Source: a virus. From it: 25,750 nucleotides of DNA. Shown here piece by piece: positions 1-8,055 of the stretch (position 1 is the first letter of the stretch; each line of letters begins with the position of its first letter). The stretch spans positions 1 through 25,750 of the IMG/VR virus record IMGVR_UViG_3300032342_000061. One strand, 5' to 3'. Made by a program: the position numbers and the translations under genes. A model generated the notes under the pieces. That model did not search any database, had not been told where the DNA came from, and saw nothing but the letters and a program-made list of their open reading frames with translations.

Positions 1-636
1 ACCACCGCCACCACCAAAGGTTGTACCACCAACTGCAACGCCGTTAAGAGCGGATGCACCAGATGTTGCTTGGAATGTTGATGTGAAACCTGCGTTAGCA
101 CGCCATGCGTAACCTGCTGCTAGTGTATTGTCAATATCTGGATCGAACGATGAACCGTCGTTACCATCTGGAGCAAAACCACCAGAACCTGCAGTTTGAT
201 CATCAGCTACTGTTCCTGTACCAGCTGAACCGGAATAGAATCTACGTAGTGCATTGACGTTACCGAATGCTTCGCTGTCGGTTGCTGTTACGATTGCGCC
301 TGATGGTGTATCCCATGCTGCAATAGAACCACCTGGAACGTCTTGGTTATATTTGTAACGAAGGGAATAAACAAGTCCAACTGGACCTGTCATTGGCTGA
401 ACACCAACGAGTTCTGTTGCAATTGAGCCTGGGATAATACGGCGAATCATCGGAATCAGAATTTTTCTAAAACCTGCAATTGCTGTAGTATCGGTGGATC
501 CAGAAACTGCGGATTCACCAAGGACGTGATTCTTCTGGTTTTCCAGAAGGACGTCTACGATCTTTTTCTTTTCGGGGGTAAGACCTTCAAGGAGGGCTCC
601 CTTAATTTCACCCCATTTTTCTACAAGTTCATTCAT
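1..636 (-). CDS. 23: Major capsid protein gp23, N-terminal part (cut by window edge)
   Basis: The first 212 codons of the major head subunit, running off the left edge with no stop. The frame starts MNELVEKWGEIKG and contains the conserved T4-type core (IPMIRRIIPGSIATELVGVQ, then PMTGPVGLVYSLRYKY). The start is the ATG at 636, with AAAGGAGCT about 8 bases upstream. In T4 the gp23 N-terminus is removed by gp21 after an (L/I)-x-E motif; here VLGE|SAVSGS, after residue 41, is the best site and lies just before the conserved body. The stretch from about residue 120 is rich in Gly, Ser, Asp and Thr and ends in a GGGGG run at the edge, probably a surface-loop insertion. No late promoter is visible in the 36 bases between gp22 and gp23, so it is probably co-transcribed with gp22. 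Family identity is confident; the cleavage site is inferred. Confidence 0.93.
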   Translation of the reverse strand, partial: MNELVEKWGEIKGALLEGLTPEKKKIVDVLLENQKNHVLGESAVSGSTDTTAIAGFRKILIPMIRRIIPGSIATELVGVQPMTGPVGLVYSLRYKYNQDVPGGSIAAWDTPSGAIVTATDSEAFGNVNALRRFYSGSAGTGTVADDQTAGSGGFAPDGNDGSSFDPDIDNTLAAGYAWRANAGFTSTFQATSGASALNGVAVGGTTFGGGGG

Positions 637-672
637 TTTAACTAGCTCCTTTAAGCTGTAATCGAACGTTTG

Positions 673-1614
673 TTAAATTTGCATGCCTGCGAGGCGTACA
701 TAATCACTGACGATGTGTGCTTGTGGTTCTTTTTCCTCAACATCACTCTCTGTTAGTGTTTCGTAATTACCTGTTTTGACAATGCCAGAACCTTCAGTTA
801 ATTTGGTTGCTACTTTTTTGGACCCCTCAGCTAGTACTTTAGTTTCCTTCTCTGAAGTGTGTTCCTTGCCTTCATTAACCTGTGTTTGCTTCAATACACG
901 ACCGATAAAGGCCTTGTATGCTTCTTCAAGCCGTTTTGTTGGAACGGTTTGTAGAATTTGCTCCATAACCTCTCGTGGTTGACCACCGAGTGGTTTGAGA
1001 ACTTCACCCATCTTGATTTGACGCTCTAGGCCAGCACGAGCTGTTGCCTCTTGCTCAAGTCTCTTGGAAAGTTCTACATTTTGTTCTTGTGTTTCACGAA
1101 GCTGTCCCTCAACATCATCAGCATCAACGAAGTATTGACGATATTCTTCCTTGAATGCTTCGACCATTCTACGGCCGAGGTTAAGTTCACGTGCTTCCAT
1201 AACATCATCTTTAAGTTCTGCAAATTCTGCTGCAATTCGAACTTCAAGGAACGAATCAAGCTTTTCAACAAGCTGGACTAGATCGTTTTGAACTTCTTCT
1301 GCCATCTGCGACTTTGCTTCTGTCAGTTTCTTTGCATATTCTGTTTGTAGATCTTTGTATGCAGAAATGTCTTCCTTTAGTTCAGCAATTTCTGCACTAA
1401 GGATTTCATTTAGTTTCTCATCGATTGCTTCAACGAGGACGTCTTTTTCTTTGACCCATTGTTCAGTCAGTTCGACTCGAACGGTGTCTTCTGTTTCTTT
1501 GCGTGCAACTGCAACTGCTTCTTGAAGGTGTGCATTAAATGCTTCTTCAAGTTCTTTTTTGGAATCTTCTGAGAGGATATCAGCCTCAAGCAGTTTCTTC
1601 AAAATCTCATCCAT
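673..1614 (-). CDS. 22: Prohead core scaffolding protein gp22
   Basis: Scaffold protein of 313 residues that forms the prohead core inside the gp23 shell. The sequence is Glu/Lys-rich and almost entirely predicted coiled coil, as in T4 gp22 (about 270 aa). Like T4 gp22 it ends in a short hydrophobic tail (VSDYVRLAGMQI). It is studded with likely gp21 cleavage sites of the (L/I)-x-E type: KLLE|A, HLQE|A, KLTE|A, RLEE|A, VLAE|G, KLTE|G and TLTE|S. The last two would free a 15-residue peptide, comparable to the small internal peptides that T4 makes from gp22. The start at 1614 has AAGGAG about 7 bases upstream and an exact late promoter ends 28 bases before it. It lies between gp21 and gp23, the T4 order. 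The cleavage products are inferred. Confidence 0.92.
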   Translation of the reverse strand: MDEILKKLLEADILSEDSKKELEEAFNAHLQEAVAVARKETEDTVRVELTEQWVKEKDVLVEAIDEKLNEILSAEIAELKEDISAYKDLQTEYAKKLTEAKSQMAEEVQNDLVQLVEKLDSFLEVRIAAEFAELKDDVMEARELNLGRRMVEAFKEEYRQYFVDADDVEGQLRETQEQNVELSKRLEQEATARAGLERQIKMGEVLKPLGGQPREVMEQILQTVPTKRLEEAYKAFIGRVLKQTQVNEGKEHTSEKETKVLAEGSKKVATKLTEGSGIVKTGNYETLTESDVEEKEPQAHIVSDYVRLAGMQI

Positions 1615-1641
1615 TTCGATCTCCTTAATAGATTCAGTAAT

Positions 1642-1649
1642 TATTTATA
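1642..1649 (-). promoter_or_regulatory. T4-type late promoter for gp22-gp23
   Basis: TATAAATA on the minus strand, an exact match to the T4 late promoter core recognised by RNA polymerase carrying gp55. It ends 28 bases upstream of the gp22 ATG, in the usual position. The gp22-gp23 pair would form one late unit. Confidence 0.8.
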
Positions 1650-1710
1650 ACCTCTTGTAATTTCACAAGGTTTTTCGGTTTTGTTTGTTAAAATCTGTTT
1701 AAAATCAATA

Positions 1711-1730
1711 CGTTACCAAATGTTGGTACG
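1711..1730 (-). terminator. Hairpin after gp21, possible weak terminator
   Basis: CGTTACCAA-ATG-TTGGTACG (plus-strand reading) is a 6-bp core stem extended by CG pairs around a one-base bulge. It lies 3 bases beyond the gp21 stop. On the minus strand it is followed by TATTGATTTT, a poor U-tract, so it may be an mRNA-end or processing hairpin rather than an efficient terminator. A U-rich run follows it on the plus strand, where no gene needs it. Confidence 0.35.
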
Positions 1731-1732
1731 TT

Positions 1733-2359
1733 TTACTTTTTTCTAAGATCGTTCTTAAGGAACATCTTAATTTCGGTTACAAGGTGCTTCTGTGCTTTTG
1801 GATCGTCACGAATCTCCTCAGCAAGTGTCATGATTCTATTCCCATTTTTTGCGTTCTGAAGTGATTCAAACACACTTTGTGGCATAGCACCTGGTGCTGA
1901 CGGTGTAGCAACAATATCAATTGTAACAAACGAGAATCCTTCAACTTCACCATCGTCCTTAACGTTTCCAGCTCCACGTGAGCTAACACCAAGACGAACA
2001 CCACTCTCAATCAACGTACGAGCAATTCTTCCTGATGGGGTATCAAGAATTTGAAGACGACCAACTGCGTTGCTCCCCTCCATGCGGATTTCTTTGATAG
2101 CGTGTGAGATACGGTCTAGGTTAATGTTAAGTGTTTGTGGATGGTCAAGTTCACCGAAGATTCCATTGCACTCTTTGATCCTTGCGTACGCCTCTGTAAC
2201 AGCACGTGCAATTTCTGTCACAGGATACTTACGCTTGTTGCGGTTCTCAATTGCACCTTGCATGAGAATTCCAGAAAGGTAGCAACTCTTACCATCACGT
2301 GACGCTTCGGTAATAATGTTACATTCTGTTGGGGTAAGTTCTTCGATTAGTAGTTTCAT
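1733..2359 (-). CDS. 21: Prohead core protein protease gp21
   Basis: Morphogenetic serine protease (T4 gp21, peptidase family S77, herpesvirus-assemblin-like fold), 208 residues. It is built into the prohead core and cleaves gp23, gp22, gp67 and itself before DNA packaging. Motifs seen: YLSGILMQGAIENRNKRKYP near residue 27, the catalytic-His motif GELDHP (His73) and the catalytic-Ser motif LGVSSRG (Ser126/127). NIITE|AS near residue 18 fits the enzyme's own (I/L)-x-E cleavage rule and could be the self-processing site. The start at 2359 is supported by AAGGAC about 7 bases upstream, which lies in the last codons of the gp67-like gene; the two genes are 3 bases apart in the same frame, suggesting translational coupling. 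Confidence 0.92.
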   Translation of the reverse strand: MKLLIEELTPTECNIITEASRDGKSCYLSGILMQGAIENRNKRKYPVTEIARAVTEAYARIKECNGIFGELDHPQTLNINLDRISHAIKEIRMEGSNAVGRLQILDTPSGRIARTLIESGVRLGVSSRGAGNVKDDGEVEGFSFVTIDIVATPSAPGAMPQSVFESLQNAKNGNRIMTLAEEIRDDPKAQKHLVTEIKMFLKNDLRKK

Positions 2360-2362
2360 TAC

Positions 2363-2584
2363 TTAGTCCTTCTTTACGTTGGCTTTTTCCATCTTTTGTG
2401 CTTTTTGAAGAAGTTTGACAGCCTTGTCTTCCATCTTTTCAGCAGCGGCATCTGAATCTTTCTTTTCCCCAAGTAAATCACGAACCCTGTTGACGATAAC
2501 ACTATGTGCAATCGTATTGAATGCATCATTATTATCATTCAGTGTTGCATCAACAAGGAGTTTTAGTTGTTCTTTTGCGTCCAT
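2363..2584 (-). CDS. 67: gp67-like prohead core protein
   Basis: Small (73 aa), highly charged, Lys/Asp/Glu-rich and helical protein between portal and protease. This is the place of T4 gene 67, whose product is a prohead core component cleaved by gp21. The start is MDAKEQLKLL at 2584, because GGAGA stands 5-6 bases upstream; the same frame stays open to 2626, but that extension has no ribosome site. DLLGE|K near residue 40 could be a gp21 site. T4 also has gene 68 here, and no counterpart is present. The assignment rests mainly on position, size and composition, since gp67 proteins are poorly conserved. Confidence 0.7.
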   Translation of the reverse strand: MDAKEQLKLLVDATLNDNNDAFNTIAHSVIVNRVRDLLGEKKDSDAAAEKMEDKAVKLLQKAQKMEKANVKKD

Positions 2585-2643
2585 CGATTTTCTCCAGTTA
2601 TAGGATGTCGAGTGAGAAATTCTCACTAAAGACAGTTTGATAC

Positions 2644-2651
2644 TATTTATA
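2644..2651 (-). promoter_or_regulatory. T4-type late promoter for gp67-gp21
   Basis: Exact TATAAATA on the minus strand, 60 bases upstream of the gp67-like ATG and just past the large hairpin that follows the portal gene. It would start a 67-21 late transcript. Confidence 0.7.
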
Positions 2652-2668
2652 GGCTAGTTTACGAAAGG

Positions 2669-2712
2669 ATCAATATTTCTTGTAAACTGGTGATAATACA
2701 AGAAATATTGAT
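2669..2712 (-). repeat. Perfect 16-bp inverted repeat behind the portal gene
   Basis: Arms 2669-2684 (ATCAATATTTCTTGTA) and 2697-2712 are exact reverse complements around a 12-base loop. The repeat begins 8 bases after the portal stop codon. The stem is AT-rich and no U-run follows on the minus strand (CCTTTCG instead), so it is not a standard rho-independent terminator. Possible roles are an RNase III-type processing site or 3'-end stabiliser for the portal mRNA, or a protein-binding palindrome next to the late promoter at 2644. Confidence 0.75.
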
Positions 2713-2720
2713 TATAAGGT

Positions 2721-4385
2721 TTATACAGGAAGTTCAGGTAGAGTTTCACCTTCGGCGCCACCTTCAGGAGCACCCCCAAGACCCTCGCCTTCAGGAGCAC
2801 CTTCGCCGCCCGGAGGAGGACCACCACCACCAAAGATGCTTCCACCTCCGCCACCTCCGCCACCACCTTCGAGGCCAAGTCCCTGTTCTCCACCACCGTA
2901 TAGTTTGATATAGTCACCATCTGTGAATGTTTGTTGGAGACCCTTCTCTTGACGAAGGAACATTTCGTTGGTTGCTTTCTCATCACCAGAAAGTTGTAAG
3001 AATCTAGTGAGAATGAACTGTTTCGACAAATAAGGAATTGAATCAGCATTTCCGATTTGAGTAAGTAGAGCTGCATCGAGTTCTGCTTGACGATACTTAC
3101 CGAAATTCGATGGGGGAATTAACTTTAGTGAATATATGTCTGGATCAATATTGATCTCGACATTTCTTAGGAATCTTTTGAACTCTTCATCGAATACCAT
3201 TTCAATGTGACGTTGAAGTCTTTCGATGTATAGAGCAAAGCGAAGTTCTTCAATATATGCAAGACCGACCTTACCATCATTGAATACAACATCTTTAGCA
3301 CCACGCATTGCTTGTAACCAACTAACTGGAACACGTAGGCCCATCATAACCTTTGCTTGGAAATAGTCAAGGTCAGATAGTTCACCAAGACTCTGACCAC
3401 CAGGAAGTGTCTCAACTTTTGCACCTCGACCATCTGGTCTTGATGCAAAGAAGAAATCTTCGGTCATTGATTGCGGATTGTAGACAGAATCAACCTGATC
3501 TTTCCCGCCAATGGATGTTGGAACACGCTTTTGTCTAATCTCGTTCTTAATCCCTTCTAGATATTGTTTAACGCGCGCTGGTGGCATACGACCAACATCA
3601 ATATAGAACACACGTCGTTCTGGTGCTCTTTGGATACGGTAGATGACAACAGCATCTTCTAGTAGTTCTTTTTGTTTATGTGAACGATAGACACTACGGA
3701 GAACTGAATCTCCAAAGGGCGCAGAATGTGACATATCGTCATTTAGAGTAAATCTAATAACATCAGTTTCAGCAATATACTCAGTGTTATAATTTTGTCC
3801 AAGTGGAACCGCACCTACGCCTACGCCACCAGCACCTCTTGGAATTTTTGTATCGGTACGGATTTGATAACCAACAATTTTTGTTACATCCTGTGCATCA
3901 ACGATCGCAGCAAGAACATTTTGTGGTGGAACCCATTCCCACTTCTTATCTGATCCATATTTACGGAAGAAACAGTCTCCATACATTACGGTGTTTCTTG
4001 CGATCTTGAATAGTCTTCGATCAAAGTCGTGCATCTTTGACCAATGACGAAGTGCAACTCTTAGTGTAGCAACTGTTGTATCATCAAGTGAGGTTCCTTC
4101 GGTGTTCTGGAGATGAATGTCAAAATACAGATTTGTCTTTGTATTGATCCCTGTCATTTCTTCAGCAATGATATCAAGTGCTCTTGTAACCTCAACGTCA
4201 TTATCCATGATATCATATTCACGATACCTTGTTAGACGCGTTGCACTACCTTGAACGAGACGTTGATACCACGTGTAATTGCCATATGATGCATATGAAC
4301 CGTCAACGCCTTGACTGTCCTGTTGGAGAACGGTATCAGGACGTGGCGAAACGATTTTGAAAAAACTAGTTAATTTTCCGGCCAT
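2721..4385 (-). CDS. 20: Portal vertex protein gp20
   Basis: Portal subunit, 554 residues (T4 gp20 is 524), which forms the dodecameric ring where the head starts, DNA enters and the tail attaches. Recognisable blocks are YREYDIMDNDVEVTRALDI with AEEMTGIN near residue 55, HDFDRRLFKIARNTVMYGDC near residue 116, RAPERRVFYIDVGRMP near 250 and DYFQAKVMMGLRVPVSWL near 340. The core is followed by an unusual low-complexity tail from about residue 500: a run of nine Gly, then Gly/Pro/Glu-rich sequence ending TLPELPV. Start 4385 (MAGKLTSFFK) has only a weak ribosome site (AAAGAC about 9 bases upstream), but the N-terminus fits the family. A GATAAATA late promoter lies upstream. Confidence 0.94.
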   Translation of the reverse strand: MAGKLTSFFKIVSPRPDTVLQQDSQGVDGSYASYGNYTWYQRLVQGSATRLTRYREYDIMDNDVEVTRALDIIAEEMTGINTKTNLYFDIHLQNTEGTSLDDTTVATLRVALRHWSKMHDFDRRLFKIARNTVMYGDCFFRKYGSDKKWEWVPPQNVLAAIVDAQDVTKIVGYQIRTDTKIPRGAGGVGVGAVPLGQNYNTEYIAETDVIRFTLNDDMSHSAPFGDSVLRSVYRSHKQKELLEDAVVIYRIQRAPERRVFYIDVGRMPPARVKQYLEGIKNEIRQKRVPTSIGGKDQVDSVYNPQSMTEDFFFASRPDGRGAKVETLPGGQSLGELSDLDYFQAKVMMGLRVPVSWLQAMRGAKDVVFNDGKVGLAYIEELRFALYIERLQRHIEMVFDEEFKRFLRNVEINIDPDIYSLKLIPPSNFGKYRQAELDAALLTQIGNADSIPYLSKQFILTRFLQLSGDEKATNEMFLRQEKGLQQTFTDGDYIKLYGGGEQGLGLEGGGGGGGGGSIFGGGGPPPGGEGAPEGEGLGGAPEGGAEGETLPELPV

Positions 4386-4417
4386 TTACTGTTGTCTTTA
4401 AAGTTTGTGTGATCAAG

Positions 4418-4425
4418 TATTTATC
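4418..4425 (-). promoter_or_regulatory. T4-type late promoter for gp20
   Basis: GATAAATA on the minus strand, one mismatch from the T4 consensus, 33 bases upstream of the portal ATG. The same variant precedes the genes at 10735 and 12688, which supports it as a working form in this phage. Confidence 0.65.
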
Positions 4426-4446
4426 ATCGGACTGATTTGGTTACCA

Positions 4447-5472
4447 TTAGTCTACTTCATACAGAGCACCATACTTGTTTGATACGAATTTATCAAACGA
4501 TAGTGCTTCGTTAGGAACATAACCGTGTCCTGTTAAAACACCCCGAAAATAGCAGTGAATTACAGAGACGGCACCAGCTGCTGTTGTCTTTTGAATTGCT
4601 GTGTATTTTAAGTCACTATAGAATTTTTTCAGGTATGTCTTTGTTGTCAGCCGTCCTTTAATATGTCCTGTAACCTCAACGAATAGAATGACAACATCGT
4701 CATCACAATACGGAACATCACGTCGAAATAGTTCAACGACTTCTTGTTGTGTCATCTGTAAATCATCAATAAGGAACGCTATTCTATCACGATGGCCTTT
4801 GTAACGGATAGACTTATATGTTAGACTTCGTGTTGGTTTTACAGAATCAAATAATGTTCCAATTCCACCAGATGTATTGAACGCTTCATACTCGCAACCA
4901 TCAAGAGCTAATAGTTCGTGTCCTTCTAGAGGCTGCAACATTACGTGTTGTCCGTTAACAATTGCAGGGCACGGTTGCATATATTCATTGACTAACCCTT
5001 CTAAGGACCAAGATAGATAGTATCTAATGTCATTTGTTGCTGCTCTTGGTAGAGCACCGACACGTATTTTTGCGTCACGAACAGTATCAAATTTGGCGGC
5101 GAGATCGTGTGTTATGATACTTACGGCACCGGGAGCAAGTCCGCATTGAGGCATCATAATTGCGTCGTTAGACAGCAATCTAATTGCATCCGTTATTCCA
5201 ATGTCTTCTGTGAGATCAAAATATGCTGTCCCAACCAGAGCTGCAGCTTGTGCGATCCTGAGATTGACAGCGTATGGCGTTGCAGCAATAACGCCATCGT
5301 ATGCTGATACCAGTTTTTCGAGAATTTTTGGATTTGCTGTTACGTCCGTTTGATTGACGTGTGGTACTGTTACATTGGGATCATAAATGTCAACATCGTA
5401 CCCAAGATCTGTTAAATAATCATATACGGTCTGACCAATAAGACCGTATCCGAAAAGTGCGATATGTTCCAT
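4447..5472 (-). CDS. Saccharopine-dehydrogenase-like oxidoreductase (metabolic gene)
   Basis: A 341-residue NAD(P)-dependent enzyme of the saccharopine dehydrogenase / carboxynorspermidine synthase superfamily. An N-terminal Rossmann fold starts with GYGLIGQ (GxGxxG at residues 8-13). The second half carries GLAPGAVSIITHDLA (about 112-126), RYYLSWSLEGLVNEY (about 150-164), EAFNTSGGIGTLFDSV and SIRYKGHRDRI, the pattern of the family's substrate-binding domain. Family members act in lysine metabolism or polyamine (carboxynorspermidine, homospermidine) synthesis; the substrate cannot be told from sequence. It is shorter than the usual cellular enzymes (roughly 370-450 aa). The start at 5472 has AGGGGA about 7 bases upstream and an AATAAATA late-type promoter 24 bases upstream. 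It is an auxiliary metabolic gene inside the structural block, apparently expressed late. Confidence 0.78.
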   Translation of the reverse strand: MEHIALFGYGLIGQTVYDYLTDLGYDVDIYDPNVTVPHVNQTDVTANPKILEKLVSAYDGVIAATPYAVNLRIAQAAALVGTAYFDLTEDIGITDAIRLLSNDAIMMPQCGLAPGAVSIITHDLAAKFDTVRDAKIRVGALPRAATNDIRYYLSWSLEGLVNEYMQPCPAIVNGQHVMLQPLEGHELLALDGCEYEAFNTSGGIGTLFDSVKPTRSLTYKSIRYKGHRDRIAFLIDDLQMTQQEVVELFRRDVPYCDDDVVILFVEVTGHIKGRLTTKTYLKKFYSDLKYTAIQKTTAAGAVSVIHCYFRGVLTGHGYVPNEALSFDKFVSNKYGALYEVD

Positions 5473-5495
5473 ATAATATCCCCTATAATATGACG

Positions 5496-5503
5496 TATTT
5501 ATT
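5496..5503 (-). promoter_or_regulatory. Possible late promoter for the dehydrogenase gene
   Basis: AATAAATA on the minus strand, one mismatch from TATAAATA, 24 bases upstream of the ATG at 5472. Weaker than the other sites and could be chance in AT-rich DNA, but the spacing is right. Confidence 0.45.
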
Positions 5504-5530
5504 TGTCACTTACAGGGTTTAACAGGTCAA

Positions 5531-7939
5531 TTAAAATGTTGCAAGTACTCGAGCACTACCTGGAGCTGGTGATGTTGCTTCGGTAATCTTAGCAACCTTC
5601 ATTCTTTCCATATCCTTATACATCTGGAGAAGTTCTTCCATTGTTTTTCCGGTCGATGTTGATGTAGTATTGAGTCGTTCTAGAAGAACTATCATCGCTG
5701 CGGTTGGGTCACTCTTACCAGTGGCTGATGTTGCTGCTGCAGCGGCTGTACCAGGTTTGATTCCTTCTCCAGGTACTCTTTCAGTTAGTGGTGGTTGCCC
5801 TCTCTGGGCTCTCCTTGCGTTAATATCAGCAAGAGTTATACTTGCAGTTGCTTCAGGTGCCTCACTAGCTAACATTTCTGATAACTTATCTGCCCCACCC
5901 GACTTTTTCATGACATAATCCGTTGCAAAGTAGGCAGCAGCTCCAGTTGCAGCAAGTACGGTGGCGGTACCAAGAAGTCCTATACCTGCGGCTCCAGCGG
6001 CGGCAGTACCTGCACCTCCACCAGCAGCCGCACCTGTAGTAGCTACTCCCTCCAAAATACCACCAGCAACTGAGACGCCTGCCCTTTTTAGTAATGTGGT
6101 TGCTAAAGCACCAAGTCCCTTTTCAAATATGGTACCAAGAAACTTTGTTGCTATAAGTCCACCTGCACCAATCAGAATTCCTGCCAATCCATTACCCTTC
6201 AGCCAACCAAAAATTGCACCAAGTGTAGCACCCATCTCCCCAATTCTATTGAATATACCTTTAGTGGTACCATCAATATTACTGAGGCTTTGTACAGACT
6301 GCTCACTCTTCTTTCCTCCTCCTGATATAGTTGCTTCTGTTGCGACATCCTCAAAGAATTTTCGGTCTGCTGTTGGCATTTTTTCAAGAGCCTTATCTAG
6401 AAACACTTGATTCTGGTCTGCTGCAACATCACCTCGTTTACTCGCTTCGGCGATTTGTTCCTTGATTGCCCTTCCAGCGTTTGCTTGCAGTTCAATAAAG
6501 CGCGCTTTATCTGTGTCAGACATTGCACCTGGTGCTTTTCGTCCAAGTCGTTGTATTTCGGCAACTTGTCCGGGTGGTAACCCAGCCCTAGCTGCAATTA
6601 GAGCCAACATTTGAGCAGACTTCATTCTTGAAACAGGCGTCGTTTGTGCACGCATTTTCTCGAAATTCACAGCAAGCTCACGGGCTTTCTGAGATGAAAG
6701 ACCAATCATTACAAATTCCTCTTGTCTTGCTTTTATGCTAGCCAGCACCTGTTCTCGGTCTTTTTCTGTTACCTTTGACATTGCTTCCCGGAACTCTGAA
6801 TCTTCAAGTAGTTGTTCATCAAGTTCAATAATTCGTTCTGGCAACATATTGGTAACATGTGAGAGACGTTCGACTCCCTTCAGATAACTTGAGGATTCTG
6901 TTTTTAATTCACCAACTGTTTTTGTGTGTGATGATGTTTGTTGCTGTAATTTAAAAGCGGCCGCTGCCAGTTTTCCACTAAGGATTGGATCACTACCTGC
7001 CATTTTGAATGTCTGTTCTTGAAGATCATTCAGTGTCATTGCATACGCTTCAGCACCTTCCTTAACAGCAAGAACAGAATCTTTTTGTGTCTGCATTATT
7101 TCCTGCAGATCCTTAACTTGTATTAGAAGTCTTGCTGATGCTTCATAAAATGGCTGCACACCAGATTTTTGGTAGAACTTAGCTGATTCAACAAGCTGTT
7201 CACCAGCTTTTCTGAATCCATCAATCAGCGTCTTTGTGAACAATGCTGACATGCCTTTTGCTATCTTTGCAGCACCGCCACCCTTTTCAAATGAATCTGC
7301 TATTGATCCTGGTAAACCACCTGCTGATTTCATTCCTTCTAGCATACCGTCATGCACAGCTGTCGCTGCGGACTTCATATCGGTGGCAATGTCATCCATG
7401 GTCTTACGGATTTTCTTTCCTTGCGTTTCAAGGCCAGCACTTTGACTTTGAAAAGCCTGAGAAAGTCGAATTACTTGGTCTTCAGTTAGTTTTCCGCCCT
7501 TTTCTAGCTGTGTAAATATTACTTCAAGATCCTCTCCAACATGAATTACATCTCTTAGATTAGCCCCAACATCCTGGTATGACTTTACAAGTTGTCTTAG
7601 CATTTGTTCTTGCTGACCGACGTTTGTGTCAACCTCTTTAAATGAATCTATAAGTATGTCTGTTTGACCTGCAAGAGCATTCAAAGCTTGCGTGTACTTA
7701 GCCGTACCACGAGCTGTCTTTTCAAATTTGTCACCAGTTAACTGTAGAGAGTCAGCGAGTTCGTCGAGATGTTTGTTGATCTTGTTTGTTTTGAACGAGT
7801 TGGCTGTTGCCGATAGGTGATGCTGAATAGCACCAATAGTCGTATCTGCATCATGAAGGGTATCAGTCAAAAGTCTTGTATTTGATCTAATCTCGCGCGA
7901 CAGCGTTGCCAATTCAGTTGCTGATATTGTATTTGCCAT
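5531..7939 (-). CDS. Probable tail tape-measure protein (large coiled-coil structural protein)
   Basis: An 802-residue protein with long charged, helical heptad-rich stretches (about residues 1-560). A hydrophobic Gly/Ala-rich region follows (about 580-690, including GLAGILIGAGGLIATKFLG and AAGIGLLGTATVLAATGA), then a helical C-terminus. That layout is typical of tape measures, which set tail length and pass into the host membrane. T4 gp29 is about 590 aa; at roughly 1.5 angstroms per residue this one would fit a tail near 120 nm (inference). The neighbouring gp26/gp51 frameshift cassette supports it, since tape measures usually lie beside such chaperone genes, although here the strand is opposite. 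Start 7939 has AGAGGA about 8 bases upstream and an exact late promoter. Another coiled-coil virion protein cannot be excluded. Confidence 0.62.
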   Translation of the reverse strand: MANTISATELATLSREIRSNTRLLTDTLHDADTTIGAIQHHLSATANSFKTNKINKHLDELADSLQLTGDKFEKTARGTAKYTQALNALAGQTDILIDSFKEVDTNVGQQEQMLRQLVKSYQDVGANLRDVIHVGEDLEVIFTQLEKGGKLTEDQVIRLSQAFQSQSAGLETQGKKIRKTMDDIATDMKSAATAVHDGMLEGMKSAGGLPGSIADSFEKGGGAAKIAKGMSALFTKTLIDGFRKAGEQLVESAKFYQKSGVQPFYEASARLLIQVKDLQEIMQTQKDSVLAVKEGAEAYAMTLNDLQEQTFKMAGSDPILSGKLAAAAFKLQQQTSSHTKTVGELKTESSSYLKGVERLSHVTNMLPERIIELDEQLLEDSEFREAMSKVTEKDREQVLASIKARQEEFVMIGLSSQKARELAVNFEKMRAQTTPVSRMKSAQMLALIAARAGLPPGQVAEIQRLGRKAPGAMSDTDKARFIELQANAGRAIKEQIAEASKRGDVAADQNQVFLDKALEKMPTADRKFFEDVATEATISGGGKKSEQSVQSLSNIDGTTKGIFNRIGEMGATLGAIFGWLKGNGLAGILIGAGGLIATKFLGTIFEKGLGALATTLLKRAGVSVAGGILEGVATTGAAAGGGAGTAAAGAAGIGLLGTATVLAATGAAAYFATDYVMKKSGGADKLSEMLASEAPEATASITLADINARRAQRGQPPLTERVPGEGIKPGTAAAAATSATGKSDPTAAMIVLLERLNTTSTSTGKTMEELLQMYKDMERMKVAKITEATSPAPGSARVLATF

Positions 7940-7961
7940 GGTTTCAGTCCTCTACTGAGGT

Positions 7962-7969
7962 TATTTATA
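7962..7969 (-). promoter_or_regulatory. T4-type late promoter for the tape-measure gene
   Basis: Exact TATAAATA on the minus strand, 23 bases upstream of the ATG at 7939. The short leader also contains CCTC-AGTA-GAGG, which can pair with part of the ribosome site AGAGGA. Confidence 0.78.
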
Positions 7970-8055
7970 ACATGTGGCGTTAACGGAGAAAGTGGGTATT
8001 CTGCCAATAGAGACAACGTGATATATAATTTTACATGTACGTAAATGAGGACATT

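Noticed and set aside
2654-3076. Second minus-strand frame over the portal C-terminus
   Set aside because: Out-of-frame shadow of the Gly-rich portal tail, low complexity, no start signal.
5961-6410. Plus-strand Ala/Pro-rich open frame of 149 codons
   Set aside because: It is antisense to the Gly/Ala-rich part of the tape-measure gene and composition alone keeps it open; no ribosome site.
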